64,000 bases of DNA from Symmetrospora coprosmae (Eukaryota; Basidiomycota; Cystobasidiomycetes; Symmetrosporaceae): positions 372,001 through 436,000 of the forward strand of contig VUYT01000015.1 of assembly GCA_008802785.1 (NCBI GenBank). The letters are read 5' to 3'. Shown here one piece after another: positions 1 to 12,575 of the stretch (position 1 is its first letter; each line of letters starts with the position of its first letter). The notes beneath the pieces were generated by a model that ran no database searches, was not told the DNA's origin, and worked only from the letters and a program-made list of their open reading frames with translations. Made by a program: the position numbers and the translations under genes.

Positions 1-726
1 GTCTGGTGCAGGTCCACCGCAGACGACTGGTTGTTGCTGATCCCAAGCGCAGAGGATGTCCGCCGGGACTGGCGCATGCTCCGCGAGCGGTTGGGAGAGA
101 CGTCGCCCGCGTAGGAGCTGAAGACGACCGAGAGGCGCGTCTCATCGTCGGCTGTTATCAGCACAAGCCAGACAATCTGGGAAGCGCGCACAGAGAGGAG
201 GCGCGTCAGGAGGCCGGTACAGAACGCTGCTGAGATGGACAGCACCCACGTTGACCATTGCCAGCATGATCCAGCCGGCTCCAAGCGCGTTCTGATAGGA
301 AAGGGTGCCGTACAGCCCTTGATTTGTGCCAATGACGGAAAAGACGACGGCGATGGAAAGGAAGGCTGTGAGCTGCAGGACATGGAGATTGAGAACGGGT
401 CAGCTTGCGACCAAAAAGCCGGAAAGAGGGAGAGACGGCTGTCCCACCTGAAACCGATAGATCTCGAGCTCGCCCTTTGCAAGGACGACAAAGAGCCAGA
501 TGATGACGCCTAGCTCGAGGAAGATGCCGAACCACGACACTCCTGCGGCGCTTCCATTCGAGTTTGGCGTCTGGCTGTACTCGCTCTCGTATATGATCTG
601 GCTGATGAAGGCCGTCATCCATGCTCCAATCGCTACGACGAGCGTGACTGCGACGGGGATGTTGGACAGGCTGTGTGTGCGTGTGCGGGCGTGCAGGACG
701 ACGAGAAGCGGGCCAGAGTCAGGCAT
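1..726 (-). CDS. SHO1: Sho1-like osmosensor membrane protein (3' part beyond window)
   Basis: Membrane part of Sho1, the four-helix plasma-membrane adaptor of the HOG osmostress MAP kinase pathway. Three exons are visible (726-448, 372-250, 176 to the window edge), and each join keeps phase 0. Four hydrophobic helices can be read: around VAVTLVVAIGAWMTAF, VSWFGIFLELGVIIWLF, LTAFLSIAVVFSVIG and GWIMLAMVNIVWLVLIT. The spacing, with a short N-terminus and a WFGIF-type second helix, is that of Sho1. After helix four the chain becomes polar and Ser/Arg-rich (SPNRSRSMRQSRRTSS), as expected for the cytoplasmic linker. The C-terminal SH3 domain would lie outside the window. The first usable ATG is at 726. 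A possible 5'-leader intron just upstream (GTGAGTT..TTGCAG) cannot be tied in frame to another ATG. The gene is divergent to SYO1. Confidence 0.75.
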
Positions 727-1222
727 GGTGACTGCAACAGGAGACGGCCGCCAAGGACTGCGCCGTTGGGAACTCACACCCCGCCTATATCCATTCCTCC
801 ACCTGAAGCTCGCCGCCGTGCCATCTCTGCTCTGTGCCGTCTGTCTGTCTGTCTCTCTGTATGCGCGGTTCCTGCGCTGGATGTCGCCTCCTGCTGTGCT
901 GGCCCACCCCTGTCCCTGCTTGTTTGTCTAAGTCAGGGCGCGTGTCACGAGCCGAGCGCAGTGTGCGTATACGGCAGTCGGAGAGGAACGTATAGTGCGG
1001 ATCCTGACTGTCTTTGTGCCGGTATTGCCGCTGTGAATCTCCGTTGCAGGTGGTGGAAGGCGTCAGGATGAGGCAGGACAGGCTGCGCGGGCAGAGCGGG
1101 AACAGGACAGGGGCAGGGGCGAGCTCCCGGCAAGACAGGGAAACGGGGATACGCGACTCAGTGCCTGGTGGTAACACCCCAGACGAATCAACAAGTGATA
1201 CCGTCACAACAGCAGCCCCGCC
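727..1222. other. Divergent intergenic region SHO1/SYO1
   Basis: About 500 bp between two divergent starts. It holds short pyrimidine tracts and TGTCTGTC repeats near 840-860. No gene, clear TATA box or RNA gene was seen. Confidence 0.5.
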
Positions 1223-4200
1223 ATGCCAAAGTCAGCAGGGAGGAGGAAGCGCATCCGAGCTGCGAGATCAGAGGCAGCTCCCACTGCGCTTGCACCGGCT
1301 GCCACTAGCGAAGGAGGAGCAGCAGCAGCCCCTAAAAAGTCAGCTGCGCAGTCAGGCAAGGGAGCAGGAGGAGGGAGCGCGTCGAAGGACAAGGAACAGC
1401 AGCTTCTCCCCGTCGTACAGAAGGTGAGGCTATACTACCACTGCTGCTGCTACTGCTGCTAGCTGGCCGCGACCGAGGCCAACAGCGCGTCTGACGTCTT
1501 TTGCCGTGTGACAACCCGCAGCTCAAGTCGACAGAGGCTTCTGAGCGGCTCTGGTCCACCTCGGCCATCTCACACATCCTCGGCGCATCCGACAGCTCGA
1601 CTCGCCGCCTCCTGCAGTCCAACAATGTCGTCGCCTTGCTCATCGGCCTGCTCGCTGACCCAGAGAGCCAGATCCAGAACGAGGCCTGTGGCGCACTCCG
1701 AAATTTGGCCATAGAAGGCGGCTTCGAGGTCTGCGCAGAGGTGCGCGCGAGGGCTACGTCGTCTCCGTCCTCCTCCTTTAGACCTCTCTTACCTGCGCCC
1801 GCCCTTGCATCCCCCCCTTGCCCTTCTCGCAGATGTTCAACAAGTCGATCGTCCCGGCGCTGGCAAAGCAGCTCGAAACCATTGACGGCGCACTCACAAA
1901 GGTTCTCGCTGGCGCTCCTGCTGCCAACGACGAGGAGAAGAACGTACACAAGCTCCTCTGGCCCTGGATCGAGAATCTCTCCACTCTCTTCTGGTGTCTC
2001 GCGTGAGCAGCTGGAGACGCTTCTTACGCTGCCACAGGTCCCTGATCCAGCATTGTTCATCCAACAGCGAGACATCCGACAAGGCGTTCAAGGCAGTTGT
2101 GGCCCAATCATCCCTCTCGACCCTTCTATACACGCTGCTCCGGCGCGCCATTCCTGCCGACGGCAGCCCAGCGTCGAGCAGCAAGGTGCCTCTCAGCGCA
2201 GCTCTTGCAGCAGGTGAGCCTTGACGAGGGCAACATGTCCACTCCGAAACGCTTCTTCTGACTTTGAAGCTCTATCCGCGCAATCAGCTCAAGCCGTCTA
2301 CGTTCTCACGGATACGAATGTCCCGAGCGCCCCCAAGTTCCCGCTCCCTCGGGACGTCTCCCTCTCCGCGGCGTACTCCAACACCCGATCGATGCTCCTC
2401 GAGCTCCTGCGAAACACGGGCGACGTCACGAACGGAGGCGAGACAATGGCCATGTTCCGCATTCTCGTCATCGGGGTCCTGCAGAATCTCGCACAAAGCC
2501 AGGTGCACGGCAAGCAGGCGCTTGCAGGGCCGGGGGAGAAGGCCGAGTACGCGTCGCTGGCGCTCTCGGCGCTCACTTCGTCGCTCAATAGCGTGGACCT
2601 CATGGCCGAGGCCGACGCTGCGGCTGGTGTACATGCCAAGCTGCCTGTCGCGGGCAACGGCGGCACGCAAGGCAAGGCCACATCGAGCGAGGCTGTTGAT
2701 GCTTCCGCTCAGAAAGTGCAGCTGGACAAGGTCGAGCAGCGCTGGACGCGGACGCGACTGTCGCTCGAGATCCTTGGCGAGCTGGTGGCGGAACTCGACG
2801 GCATTGTCGATGTCGGCCTGCTCGGCAGCGAAGAATACGAAGAGTGGGGAGGCATCAGCGGTCAGAACGGAAAAGGAGACGGCGATGAAGATGCGGACGT
2901 CATGGAGCAGGACGGGAAGGACTTAAAGCACGCCGCGGCGAACGGAACAAACGGGACGACCGGACCGAGCGCCCTTTCCGCCGGGACATTCTCCGTCTTT
3001 GCCGACCTGCCCAAGATTCTCCTCGGGCTGGCTCAGCCCACCTGCATCTCGTTTGCGGCAGCCAGTGCAGCTCCTGCGTCTGGTAGCAACGCCGCCTCAA
3101 GCCAGCTCATTTCGACCGAGCCGGTCGGCAATGCGCCTGCTGCCGCGCCATCTGGACCAGCCTCGAACGCAACATACGTTCCCATACTGTCCGAGCTGGC
3201 ATCTCTGATCCATTCGCGTGCACTCGAATGCCTCAACAACCTTCTCATCACTATCGGGCGGTCCGTGTCTGAAGCCCCAGCTGCCAGTCCGTCCGGAGAC
3301 GTCCTCCAGGTCGACGGGGTCGATGAGAGCCTGGCCTTGCTAGCGGAGGAGGATGGACAGGATGAGGCGATGGCTGGCGACGATGACGAAGACGTCGAGG
3401 AGGCAGGTAGCGACGAAGGCGATGTTGAGGAAGCCATGCTGGCCGCGACCGAGCCTCAACCGGACAGCACCGCGCCCTCGTACGTTTCCGCCAACCTTCC
3501 GAGCCTGCAGACGGCGTGGGAGACGCTCTTCCAGCTGCTCGTCGGGTACATCAACGTGCTGCAGACCCAGATGCAGTCAAAGACTTCTGCGGCGACGGCC
3601 ACCGCCAACGCCAACGCCGTCAAGCTGGCTGGCAAGAAGAAGGCTGGAGCTGCTGCTGCGGCGACGTCTGCTCAGGGCGAAGAGCCCGCTTCGCTGTGCA
3701 TCGAAGCCTGCCTCGGTAGCGTGTGGGCTCTGAGCAGACTCTGTGTTGATCAGCTTGTGAGTGGGCCAACGCCGGCTTTGGGCACTACTGCCGCCTGGCT
3801 GATTGGTCTGCAATCTGCGCATACAGACTGTCGGCAAGGACGAGGTCAGCGTGCTCCTCGGCGTACTGGAGGCCAGTCAGTCTGGGAGCATCGATGCGGA
3901 CTCGGCTGTGCGGTGCGTCGGGGCTCTCGGGGTCCTTGCCAGCCGGACCCGAGTCTCGGTTGAGGAGAACAAGGTGCGTGCGCCAAGTTAGCATGACGAG
4001 TGTTGTCCAGGGTATCGCTGATACATTGCACGCGCACCTACAGCTCATCGGGTCCGCATTGTTGGCCCGCGTGATCCCACTCGCTGGTGCATCAACGCCC
4101 AACAGCTCCGACAGCGAGTGTCTGACTCAGATCCTCGATTCGCTCATCGACGTCTACTCGGACGAGCGGCGCGCATACGACGCGCCGGTCTTTGTCGAGG

Positions 4201-4358
4201 GCAACTTCCTCAGAACGCTCGAAGGGGCCGTTGCGCCGTACCGGAAGCTCGTCAAGGGCATTGACAGGCGGAAGCATCCGGAACTTCGCGAGGCCGCGAA
4301 TGCGGTCGCGACGAACCTGGGCGACTTTGTAGCTTACAGAAAGAGCCTGAAGCTCTGA
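1223..4358 (+). CDS. SYO1: Symportin Syo1 / HEATR3 homolog
   Basis: Syo1 is the dedicated import chaperone that carries ribosomal proteins uL18 and uL5 into the nucleus for 5S RNP assembly. Seven exons (1223-1423, 1522-1740, 1833-2002, 2068-2213, 2288-3756, 3827-3973, 4011-4358) give an intact 899-residue frame. The N-terminus is basic (MPKSAGRRKRIRAARSEA), as in Syo1 proteins. Armadillo/HEAT-like helices follow, including the conserved QNEACGALRNLAIEGGFEVC near residue 115. The middle holds the long acidic loop (runs of D/E around 3360-3450) that is typical of the family. The end, with LDSLIDVYSDERR and LREAANAVATNLGDFVAYRK, matches HEATR3/Syo1 closely. The first ATG fits the basic N-terminus. 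Divergent from SHO1. Confidence 0.88.
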
Positions 4359-5413
4359 GTGCCGTAGCTGCTGCTTAAGGGCGATTGGCTGCAATCGTAC
4401 TGCTTCCGCTCGCATCAGTGCATGCACGTCAGTGACTACCGTGCATGATGCCCGACCGTGGTGATGCCTTCCGACAGGTCAGATATGTTCGAGGTTGTCC
4501 GTCTGCGTCTGCGACAGTCTCCCCGTGGCTCTCCTGCGACTTGCCGGCCGAGCCATCTCTTCCTCCTGCTAAAGTCAATATACCACATGGCCCGTCCTCA
4601 GCAGCAATGCAGCATCGTCGATGGCAGAGTGTGGTCCTCGCAGAGTCGCAGAGGGCCGCAGCTGAAAAGCCGCTTCCTCAACGTCTGAGCTTTCGAGCGA
4701 ACCGCATGAACGGCTCGACCAGAGCGGCCCGTTGGAAGGGAAGATCCCACTGAAGCTGACGACAGGCACTGCGATGCAGTCAAGAGGAGGCACTACACGA
4801 TGAGCTGTTAGAAGATGGAAGAGAGGAGGAATGAAGCTTCTCGGGCGTTTTCTCCGCTCCGCATGATGAGTTGCATTCTCCGGCGGCGGAGGGGTCGTGC
4901 ATCGACTTGGACCGCTGCGAAGGAGGGGAAACAGGGGCTGCAGAGGGGTCGCTCAGAGTGCACAGAGGGCATGCCACACCCGAGAAGCAGGAGGTCTGTG
5001 CGCATATATACGCATGGATGCCAGCGACCAGGCCGGCGACATTGAGGGCTGCACCTGAAAGTCGGGCATCAGAAGAAGGCCTGAGACGTCTCCTCACGGT
5101 CGCGCCAAAACCTCATTCAGGACGACTCATCCACCTCTGCTACTTCCACATCAGTTAACGATCTCTTCTCACGACCACTCACGACCTAGATCTCCATCGC
5201 GAACGCAGTCTTTCCGACCGCGTCGAGCTCGCCCGTTGCCCGGACCGTCGCCAGGAGGTTGCGCACAGCCCAACCTGCCGCTCCGACCAAGCGTACACCT
5301 CATCAGCGTCAGCATCTCATTTATCGGACCCCTCGCAACCGCGTTCGTCTGTCTCGTGCCTGCGCCTCTGCCTCGCCCCACCTACTTTCTGCCGCAGCCG
5401 CTGTCGAGACTCG
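4359..5413. other. Intergenic region upstream of the AGC kinase gene
   Basis: About 1 kb. Short open frames here have no coding character. The last 250 bp are C/T-rich, consistent with a promoter and 5' leader. Nothing else seen. Confidence 0.45.
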
Positions 5414-8400
5414 ATGCCTACCGCCGGCAAGACGGGCAGCAGGACGAAGGGACGATGGGTGCTGGCCTCGTCCTCTGTCCGCAACATCGCACCGCACTCA
5501 CAGTCTTCGCTCATCAGAGCTGAGGGAGGACTCGCGGACGTGTTCGCACCCGGCGAAACGCGTGGTGGCGGCCTCGATAGGGGTCGTGATGGTGCAAGCA
5601 GCAGCACCGGGCACGATCCGAACGACTACGGGAGCGACGGCGACGATGGGAGTGACGGACGGGGGGACGGGTTGACGGGGTTGGGTGCTGGTGCTGCTGT
5701 TGCTGCTGTCGCCGCTGGGGCTGGACCGCTGAGCTCCGCCATCTACGAATCACCCTCGAAGCGACAAAAGCGAGCTCTCGACAGCCACTCGGACCACCAT
5801 CAGCACGCCTCCAGTGCTGACTCCGCCACAGTCCCCCGATACACACTCACACCCCTCCGGGCTTCGTCCGGCGCTTCAAAGTCTGCGGGAGGTGCAGTCT
5901 CTCGCTCATCCCTGGCAGACCACGCTCGAGCAGGCACAGCAGGCAGCATCACCGTTGGCACTGGCACTGGCACTGGCACTGGGTACGACCATCTCCTCGC
6001 CATGCTCACGAGCGAGCACGCTCGCCAGGCCAGCAACGGCAGCGGCCTCGGCAGCAAGAGCAGCACCCTCGGACCTTCGACGATGGCACCAAGTCCGTCC
6101 AGCTTTGGAGACAGCAAGTTTGAGACTGTCCATTTAGCAGGAGCGGCACCCAGCCCTGACGGCAATGGTACTCTGAGCGGCAGCAAGCGAGGTCGTGGGT
6201 CACACCTCGGCGAGCTCCAGGGCCTGTTCGACGTGCCGGTACCCTCAGCTCGAGGCGACTCCGCGTCGCCAATGCATGGGTTGCACGCTCCGGATGCTGC
6301 AGGAGGGACAAATACAGTATTTGACGCCCGCCAGAGAATGCTCATGCACGAGCGGGTCGCTCAATCAGATGGCACAGGCTGGGAGATTACCGTCAGCGAG
6401 CTCAAAACCGAGGGTCTCTTCTCGCATGGCAACGGACTCGTGCCATCGACCACTGGTAATCCGACTGGTCCTTCTCACTCTCCATCGCAGTCCCAGCCAT
6501 CGTACGCTGCAAAGCTCGCTGAAACTGGCAACTCGATGGCCCGGATGCTGTCGCCCCGGTCTTCACGCAAGAAGAGCAGTGCCAATCTTGGGCCAGACGC
6601 GAGCGCTACCGCAGGGTCTTCCAGATCATCTCCTGCAGAGGCGGGAGACGCAGTCAGCCAGATGTTCGTCATCTACGTCATCACGGCAACAAACACGCTC
6701 ACCCTGTACAGGACGCTGGCGCAGTTGGTCGAGCTTGACGAAGGGGTGAGTCCGAGCACGAACACGAACCACTGCAAGCCAATCCTAACGCACGCACTTA
6801 CGCTTGCTCTGTATACTCCTCCTCATCTTCCAGCTGCGAGCAAGCGATGTCACTTCGTTGCCTGCAGACAAGCCGTCCCTGCTGGTCTCGTCTGCTTCAT
6901 CGCCATCGCCCATCTCGCCCACCGCAAAGAACGCGAGCCGGCAGAATGGTCACACCAGAAGGCGTTCGGTGATGGCCACGCTCTCGAAGACGTTCGGCAG
7001 CAGTGCCTCTCGCCGTGCTAGTCCTACTACGCCAACCTCCGCGACCGCTCCGCTGCCCCCGCGCAGAACACCAGAGACACCGAGCACGCAAAAGGTCAAC
7101 GATCATGCCACGCAGGACATGGAGCATAGCTTGCCTGTAGTAGGACCTCTCGCTGCTGAAGCTCAGCTCAGCAGCTCTGGTCCCGGTCGTCAGGCTTCAC
7201 CAGCGCCTCCGCTATTGGCGTCACAGCTCTTCAACCTGTCCGACTACCTCACTTCGCTCTCCTCCCGCCCGGAGATCAGGACTGCTCCAACCTGGCAGGC
7301 TTTCTTCACACCTGGGCCTAACGATCTCTGCTCCTCCCACGCCGATCAACGAGAGCACAAGCGGATGCGAAGCGAGGGATCCATTCCTGCCGATCCTATC
7401 GAAGAGGCAGCAGCGTATTCGCCGGGCAAAGCGGGTGATAGAGCCTCGCCTACTCCCAAACTCGCAGCTTCGCCGGGTACACCTCGCAGGGAGGCGTCGG
7501 AGCCAACTGGCAACCCGGACGACTCGGGCATCGGCGAGGTCTCGGTTCTTCGCTCGTCTGCAATGAGAAGAGAGGTCTCGGCAGCTACCTCGAGCTCTAG
7601 CATGTCGCTTTGCGTCGAGGACACACCGGACCGCTCGACAGATGCTGCTGCGACTTCGCCCGCACCCACTGTCGGCGACGCCGAAGTGCTGGCGTACATG
7701 CAGAGTATCAAGGAGGAGCCCAAAGAGGAGCTAGGCACTGCCGACAGATTGACTACTTCATCACAAGAGGCAACAGCGAAGGGCAATGCCGACACGGCCA
7801 ACAAAGCGGCATCTTCTGCCAGCCAGCATGAATCCGCAGAGGCGCTCCTCGGTGCCACGGCCGCCGACGTGAATGACGACGACAGCGATGTCGTGTTGCA
7901 TGTCGCAACAGACACGTCTCTGGCTGCCGAGCACGAGCATGAAACCAGCGATGCTGTCGCAGTCGAAGATCTCGATGACGCCGAGTCGATGACGCAGGCC
8001 GAGCAGCAGGTCGAGGACCATCTATCCCAGATTGAGGATGAGATAGCTGCAAGAGGTATCGCCGTACCGCAGAGCGAACCGGTCTCGCCCGTCAAGGCTA
8101 AATCGCGGAGGCAGAGTGCTTCCGAAGCTGCACCGGAGGACGAGTCTGCAGAAGCATCGGCCGAGGACGAGGGCGTGGCCACCAGCGGCACTAGGCCACA
8201 CAACGACATTAAAGCTCCGCCTTCGGGTCCTGTCAGCATACACGTGAGTCTGCTACTCAATGTCTCAATCTCTGTGACGTGCAGTAGCTGAATGGATGCA
8301 TTCCCCATCTACCACAGGACTTTGAGATCATGCGAGTCTTAGGGAAGGGCTGCTCCGGCAAGGTCCTTCTAGCACGATACAAGCAGCGACACCAGCTGTA

Positions 8401-11191
8401 TGCCATCAAGGCAATTCACAAGAAGCACGTCCTCGCGCATCGGGAGCTGGCACACACCCTAACCGAGCAGAAGATTCTGAAGAAGATGGCGACGCTGCGG
8501 CTGAGTCCGTACATTGTCGACCTCGCCTGGTCGTTCCAAGATGCGGACAACCTGTTCCTCTGTCTGGACTTCCACCGAGGCGGCGATCTCGCTACGCAAC
8601 TCTCTGTCTGGGGTCGGCTCGGCAAGGACCGCACACGCTTCTATACTGCTGAGATTGTCGATGGGCTGGAATGTCTGCACACGAACGGCATCATCTATCG
8701 AGATCTCAAGCCCGAGAACGTCCTACTGAGTGCCATCGGCCATGTCATCTTGACGGACTTTGGCCTCAGCAAGCAGTTCGAGCGCAAGAGCGACGTTGTG
8801 CCGACCGCATACTGGATGGCACCGTCGCAGAATCCTGCTGGCATGAGAGGTTTCGATGCGGCAGAGACGACTATGACCTTGTGAGCCGCCGTGAGACCTG
8901 CTTGACCCACGGTGGGATGTCACTGACTATTTCGCACTTCTCAGCTGCGGAACGAGCGAGTACCTTGCTCCGGAGGTCCTGCTCGGCCGAGCTTACTCGT
9001 ACCCGGTCGACCTATGGTCACTTGGCACCATGGTGTTCGAGATGCTCCTGGGCGTCGTAAGTCTTTGCGAAGCTGCAACTGACGGCAAGGATCCGCTAAC
9101 ATCATGGCCCGTACTCTGACAGACTCCCTTCTACAACGAAGACCACGCAATCATGTACCGGAGAGTGCTGCACGAACCTCTCAGCTTCGACCTCGGTGGC
9201 GATTACCTCGACCCTGACACGCGAGCCCTTCTCCGTGGCGTGAGTGTACCCGCTGTGGAACGCAGTGACCCGTGCTGGTACATTATTGACCCGTTTTTAC
9301 GTCTTATCCACAGCTTCTCAACAAGGAACCAGAGTTCAGGATGACAACGAAGCGCGTCAAGAGCAGCAAGTATTTTGCGGCCGTCAGCTGGCACACTGTC
9401 CACATCAAGAACTACATCCCTCCGTGGTGCCCTACTTATGATAAGAACAACCCGACGCACAACTTCGACGAGGCATTCCTCAAGATGGACCTCGCTTTTG
9501 TCGACGAAGAGGACGCCCCGGATGCAAAGAATGACCCGTCCAAAAAGAAGAAGAAACCTGATGAGCCCCTGGACGAGTTCGGCCAGGACGTCTTCAGGTT
9601 CTATGATTGCAGTACTGCAGCTGGACTCCTGCGACAGGAAGAGGACCTTCTCTTCGGCATCGACGTGACAGGGATTCTTGCGGAAAGGGAGACGCACCCA
9701 GACCACGAGGGGAGCGAGGATCAAGAAGACGACCAGGAAGAGCACGAAACGGAGGGGAACAGCCAAACGGAGGATGCTCGCTCGGCTAGCCCGCCCGACA
9801 ATGATACCCCAATCGCCGAGATTCCGGCACGCGCATCGACAGCGTCAGTGATTCGGGAGGAGGAGAGAAGCTGCGGAGATGCTTCACAGAATGGGGGTCC
9901 TGCGCGCAACACAGAGCGTCGAGACACATCGGAAAGCAGCGCCACATCATCTCCGTCAACGGACGCCCAAGTCGGGCACTTCAAGGACGATTCCGACGAG
10001 CCCGAAGGCTACAGGACCGGCTCAACTTCCGTCGATGTTACAGACGATGACCAGTCACGGCACACCAAGGAGTTCACAGGGCACGATAGAGGACAGTCAA
10101 CAGCCCTTACTTCGCTGGCGGAAGAGGAGGTGGCCGTGACTATCAGTCCCGTCAGCATTGAGCACGCTGCCGAAGCCAAAGGCGAGCACCCGAGGCCAGA
10201 GGTAGAGGTGCACGAATCAGAAGAGGTGTCGGTCTCGCCACGGATGTCGCTGGAGTACGCGGGCCGCCCATCTACGGAGGCTGCCGTGCGCCGCGCATCT
10301 TCCGATCAGCCGCGGCCATCGGTCGAGATGACCGCACCCAAATCCGTCGATTTCGCCACGAAGGTCAGCTCTGAAATGCTTGACGAATCCGAGCAGCCTC
10401 GTCGATCGCTTGAGGGTGACGACTGGGACGTGGTAGAGTCGATGGACACTCAGGACTTTGCCTGGAACGGGAGGAAGCGTGTTATGGCAGGGCCGACCTA
10501 TCTGGCGCGCGGCTTTGTCGACAAGCTCAAAGCCGTCCCTCGCGAAGGTCCAGGGCCGAAGCGCTCGTATACAAGTCGAACGCCTCTCGTCAAGCGAGCT
10601 GCGGTGCTGAGTCCTGGCGCGTCGTCAACGAACCTGGCCAAGCTGTCGCCTTCGCCGTCGATTGGCGAAACCAGCAAGCCACCCTCGGTCGAGATGCCCA
10701 GTCCGGCTTCTGCCAAAGGGAATGGCGGCAGTAAGGGTCCCGCTCAGCTCCGTCAGCGTGCGCCCAAGCTGCTCAGAGCCTCCACAGACTGGATGACTTC
10801 CAGTCTGCCGGCCTCACCCAGCCCAAAATTCCGCCTGAAGAAGGGCAAGAAGGACGATGCTGCGTTGCTTCAGGCAGGCAAGAGCTCTGCCACGACTGAG
10901 CACAGTATTCGTGCAGCCACGCCGGCCTCGGCAGACTCGTCCGCGACCTTGCCGCTGGGAGCTAGCTCTGCTTACCTGCCGCCGCTTACCAGGCAGGGCA
11001 CACGCGAGCAGACCGGCGATGCGGATCAGCAAAGCGGTCTGCAGTCGGAGACTGGTGGAGATGATAGCGCTACACCCGTCAGTCCGGACACTCCTCGCCG
11101 AGCAAAGTCGAAGCGCTTCGTCCTCGACCCGAGCAGGCTCAACCTCAGTCTGTTCCAGTCGAAGGGCAGCACCTCTTCGGATCAGATGTAA
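5414..11191 (+). CDS. AGC-family Ser/Thr protein kinase with PX-like region and long tail
   Basis: Six exons (5414-6745, 6834-8243, 8318-8880, 8945-9056, 9123-9239, 9314-11191) encode about 1803 residues. Residues 1-400 are low-complexity. From about 410, segments such as FVIYVITATNTLTLYRTL and, about 150 residues later, LSDYLTSLSSRPEI with a basic stretch resemble fungal kinases carrying a split PX-like lipid-binding module; this is a resemblance only. The kinase domain starts at exon 3: Gly loop LGKGCSGKV, YAIKAI lysine, YRDLKPEN catalytic loop, LTDFGLSK, then CGTSEYLAPEVL across the exon 3/4 join. Motifs are intact, so the enzyme is probably active. The activation segment is longer than usual. 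The last 500 residues are Ser/Pro/Glu-rich with repeated RPSVEM-type motifs. AGC assignment is firm; the orthologous subfamily (Ypk/SGK-like or basidiomycete-specific) is not resolved. Confidence 0.82.
5956..5980 (+). repeat. TGGCAC hexanucleotide repeat inside the kinase gene
   Basis: Four tandem copies of TGGCAC inside exon 1 of the kinase gene. They encode a Gly-Thr dipeptide run in the low-complexity N-terminus. The repeat stays in frame. Confidence 0.8.
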
Positions 11192-12058
11192 TCTACCCTC
11201 CTTCCCGTGGCCGTCCATCAGCAAGTTATCTTAACGATCTCCTCATTCCTTTGTATGTCTACGCCCCACGACTCTTCTCTTGAAGACAGTCATCCCTCTA
11301 TCCCTTTCTCGCTCATAATGCCGTAGCCTGTACCACTGATCAGCACGAGCAACGATGACCAGCTTCTGACTCAGTTCAGGCTGCAGAAATATCGTACGGG
11401 TACCCCTATCCGCCAGGCTTGCCACCTCCGTCCCCTCCACACGGCGATGGTTTGCTCCGCGTACAACATCTACCATGCAACGCTTCCCCGTCAAAGCTGT
11501 GAGCTTGACGACGGCCGACTATAAAGGGACGCAATTCGTCCCTTGCGCCTCTTGTCTCTCTTCAGGCACGGCAGCTGTGGGATCGGACGTGAGAAGCGGA
11601 TCACCGAGGCTTGGTTGCACAGCATCTCAGCGAAGGGTACCGTGGACCGCTGCAGTGCACGTTCCTTGTCGGTTGGAAAGGACGGGTATTGTGGAGGCGG
11701 AAACCGGCACCTAGTAGCGGAAGACCTGTACAACCTTGCGCTAGGAGAGAAGGCTATTGCAGAAGACCTGAGCGGCCGACGCCGAAGACCCGAGGTCCTG
11801 CATAAGCTTCGTACTGCCAAGGGAGCCGACGGGCTCCCTACCGGCGTATAACAAGCGGGCGGGAGAAACCGAGGGCGAGTCGCAGATCGCGGGCATATCA
11901 TATCCCAAGATCTAGCTTTGTACCAGCCGAGTATAGCAATATATTTCGAAGGCAAAGAGTGGGGCTTTAATGCCAAGGGATAACTGTCGGATTGAAGAGA
12001 CTGTTCAGCAGCACCGTCGGAAGGTACGGGACTGCAGCCCAAGGCCAGGCCGCACGGG
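11192..12058. other. Intergenic region between kinase and HNH genes
   Basis: About 870 bp. A TATAAA-like string near 11520 is followed directly by a short perfect hairpin (GGGACG, 5-nt loop, CGTCCC). No coding frame with codon character and no recognisable RNA gene. Confidence 0.4.
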
Positions 12059-12529
12059 ATGGCCAAAACCAGCTCTTATCGAGTGACCCGTTCCACTATA
12101 AAGGGCAAGCAGACTGACCGTAAGAGAGTCGGATACCCTGCCCCTCCGTGCTACGTCTGCCATGTCAAGACGGGCCGGCATGCGAATTTCGGGAAGCTTG
12201 GACGAAAGAAGTCTGTGCATCATCTCATCCCGCAAAGCCTGCACGCCAGGATCGTCGCCACAGGCCGATATGCCTTGAACGACTGTCGATCAAGGACGGT
12301 GCTACTCTGTAGAATGTGCCACGATGCAGCACATCGCCTATTCACCAATCAAACGATGGCGGACCACCTCTCAACGCCTTCGGAATTTCGCTCGGCAGTT
12401 GTTGCAGCAGGATGGTTGGAGTATGTTGAGATCGAAGCGCTCAAGTTCAGCGATGCCGTCCAACCAAGCTTGAGTGTCGAGGCTGAGTCCGCTTTGCGCA
12501 CATGGCAGGCAACGCAAGACAATAGTTGA
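12059..12529 (+). CDS. Small HNH-type nuclease-domain protein
   Basis: Single-exon frame of 156 residues. The core is a zinc-binding HNH fold: CYVCHVKTG (first Cys pair) near residue 40, VHHLIPQ (the His-His catalytic start) near 62, then LLCRMCHDAAHRLF (second Cys pair and C-terminal His) near 92-105. A Leu/Trp-containing helix (FRSAVVAAGWLEYVEIEAL) follows. Spacing and order match the small stand-alone HNH proteins found in bacteria and some fungi, so metal-dependent DNA binding or cutting is plausible. The biological role in fungi is not known to me. It has no flanking transposase, intein or restriction partner. The ATG at 12059 is the first in frame. Confidence 0.6.
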   Translation: MAKTSSYRVTRSTIKGKQTDRKRVGYPAPPCYVCHVKTGRHANFGKLGRKKSVHHLIPQSLHARIVATGRYALNDCRSRTVLLCRMCHDAAHRLFTNQTMADHLSTPSEFRSAVVAAGWLEYVEIEALKFSDAVQPSLSVEAESALRTWQATQDNS

Positions 12530-12575
12530 AGCAGTCAGCGCTGCAGTGTAGCGCAGCTCTCGTGGCACTTTACTG

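Noticed and set aside
7346-8308. 320-codon open frame antisense to the kinase exon 2
   Set aside because: Mirror of a Ser/Asp-rich coding region; no domain and no independent splice signals.
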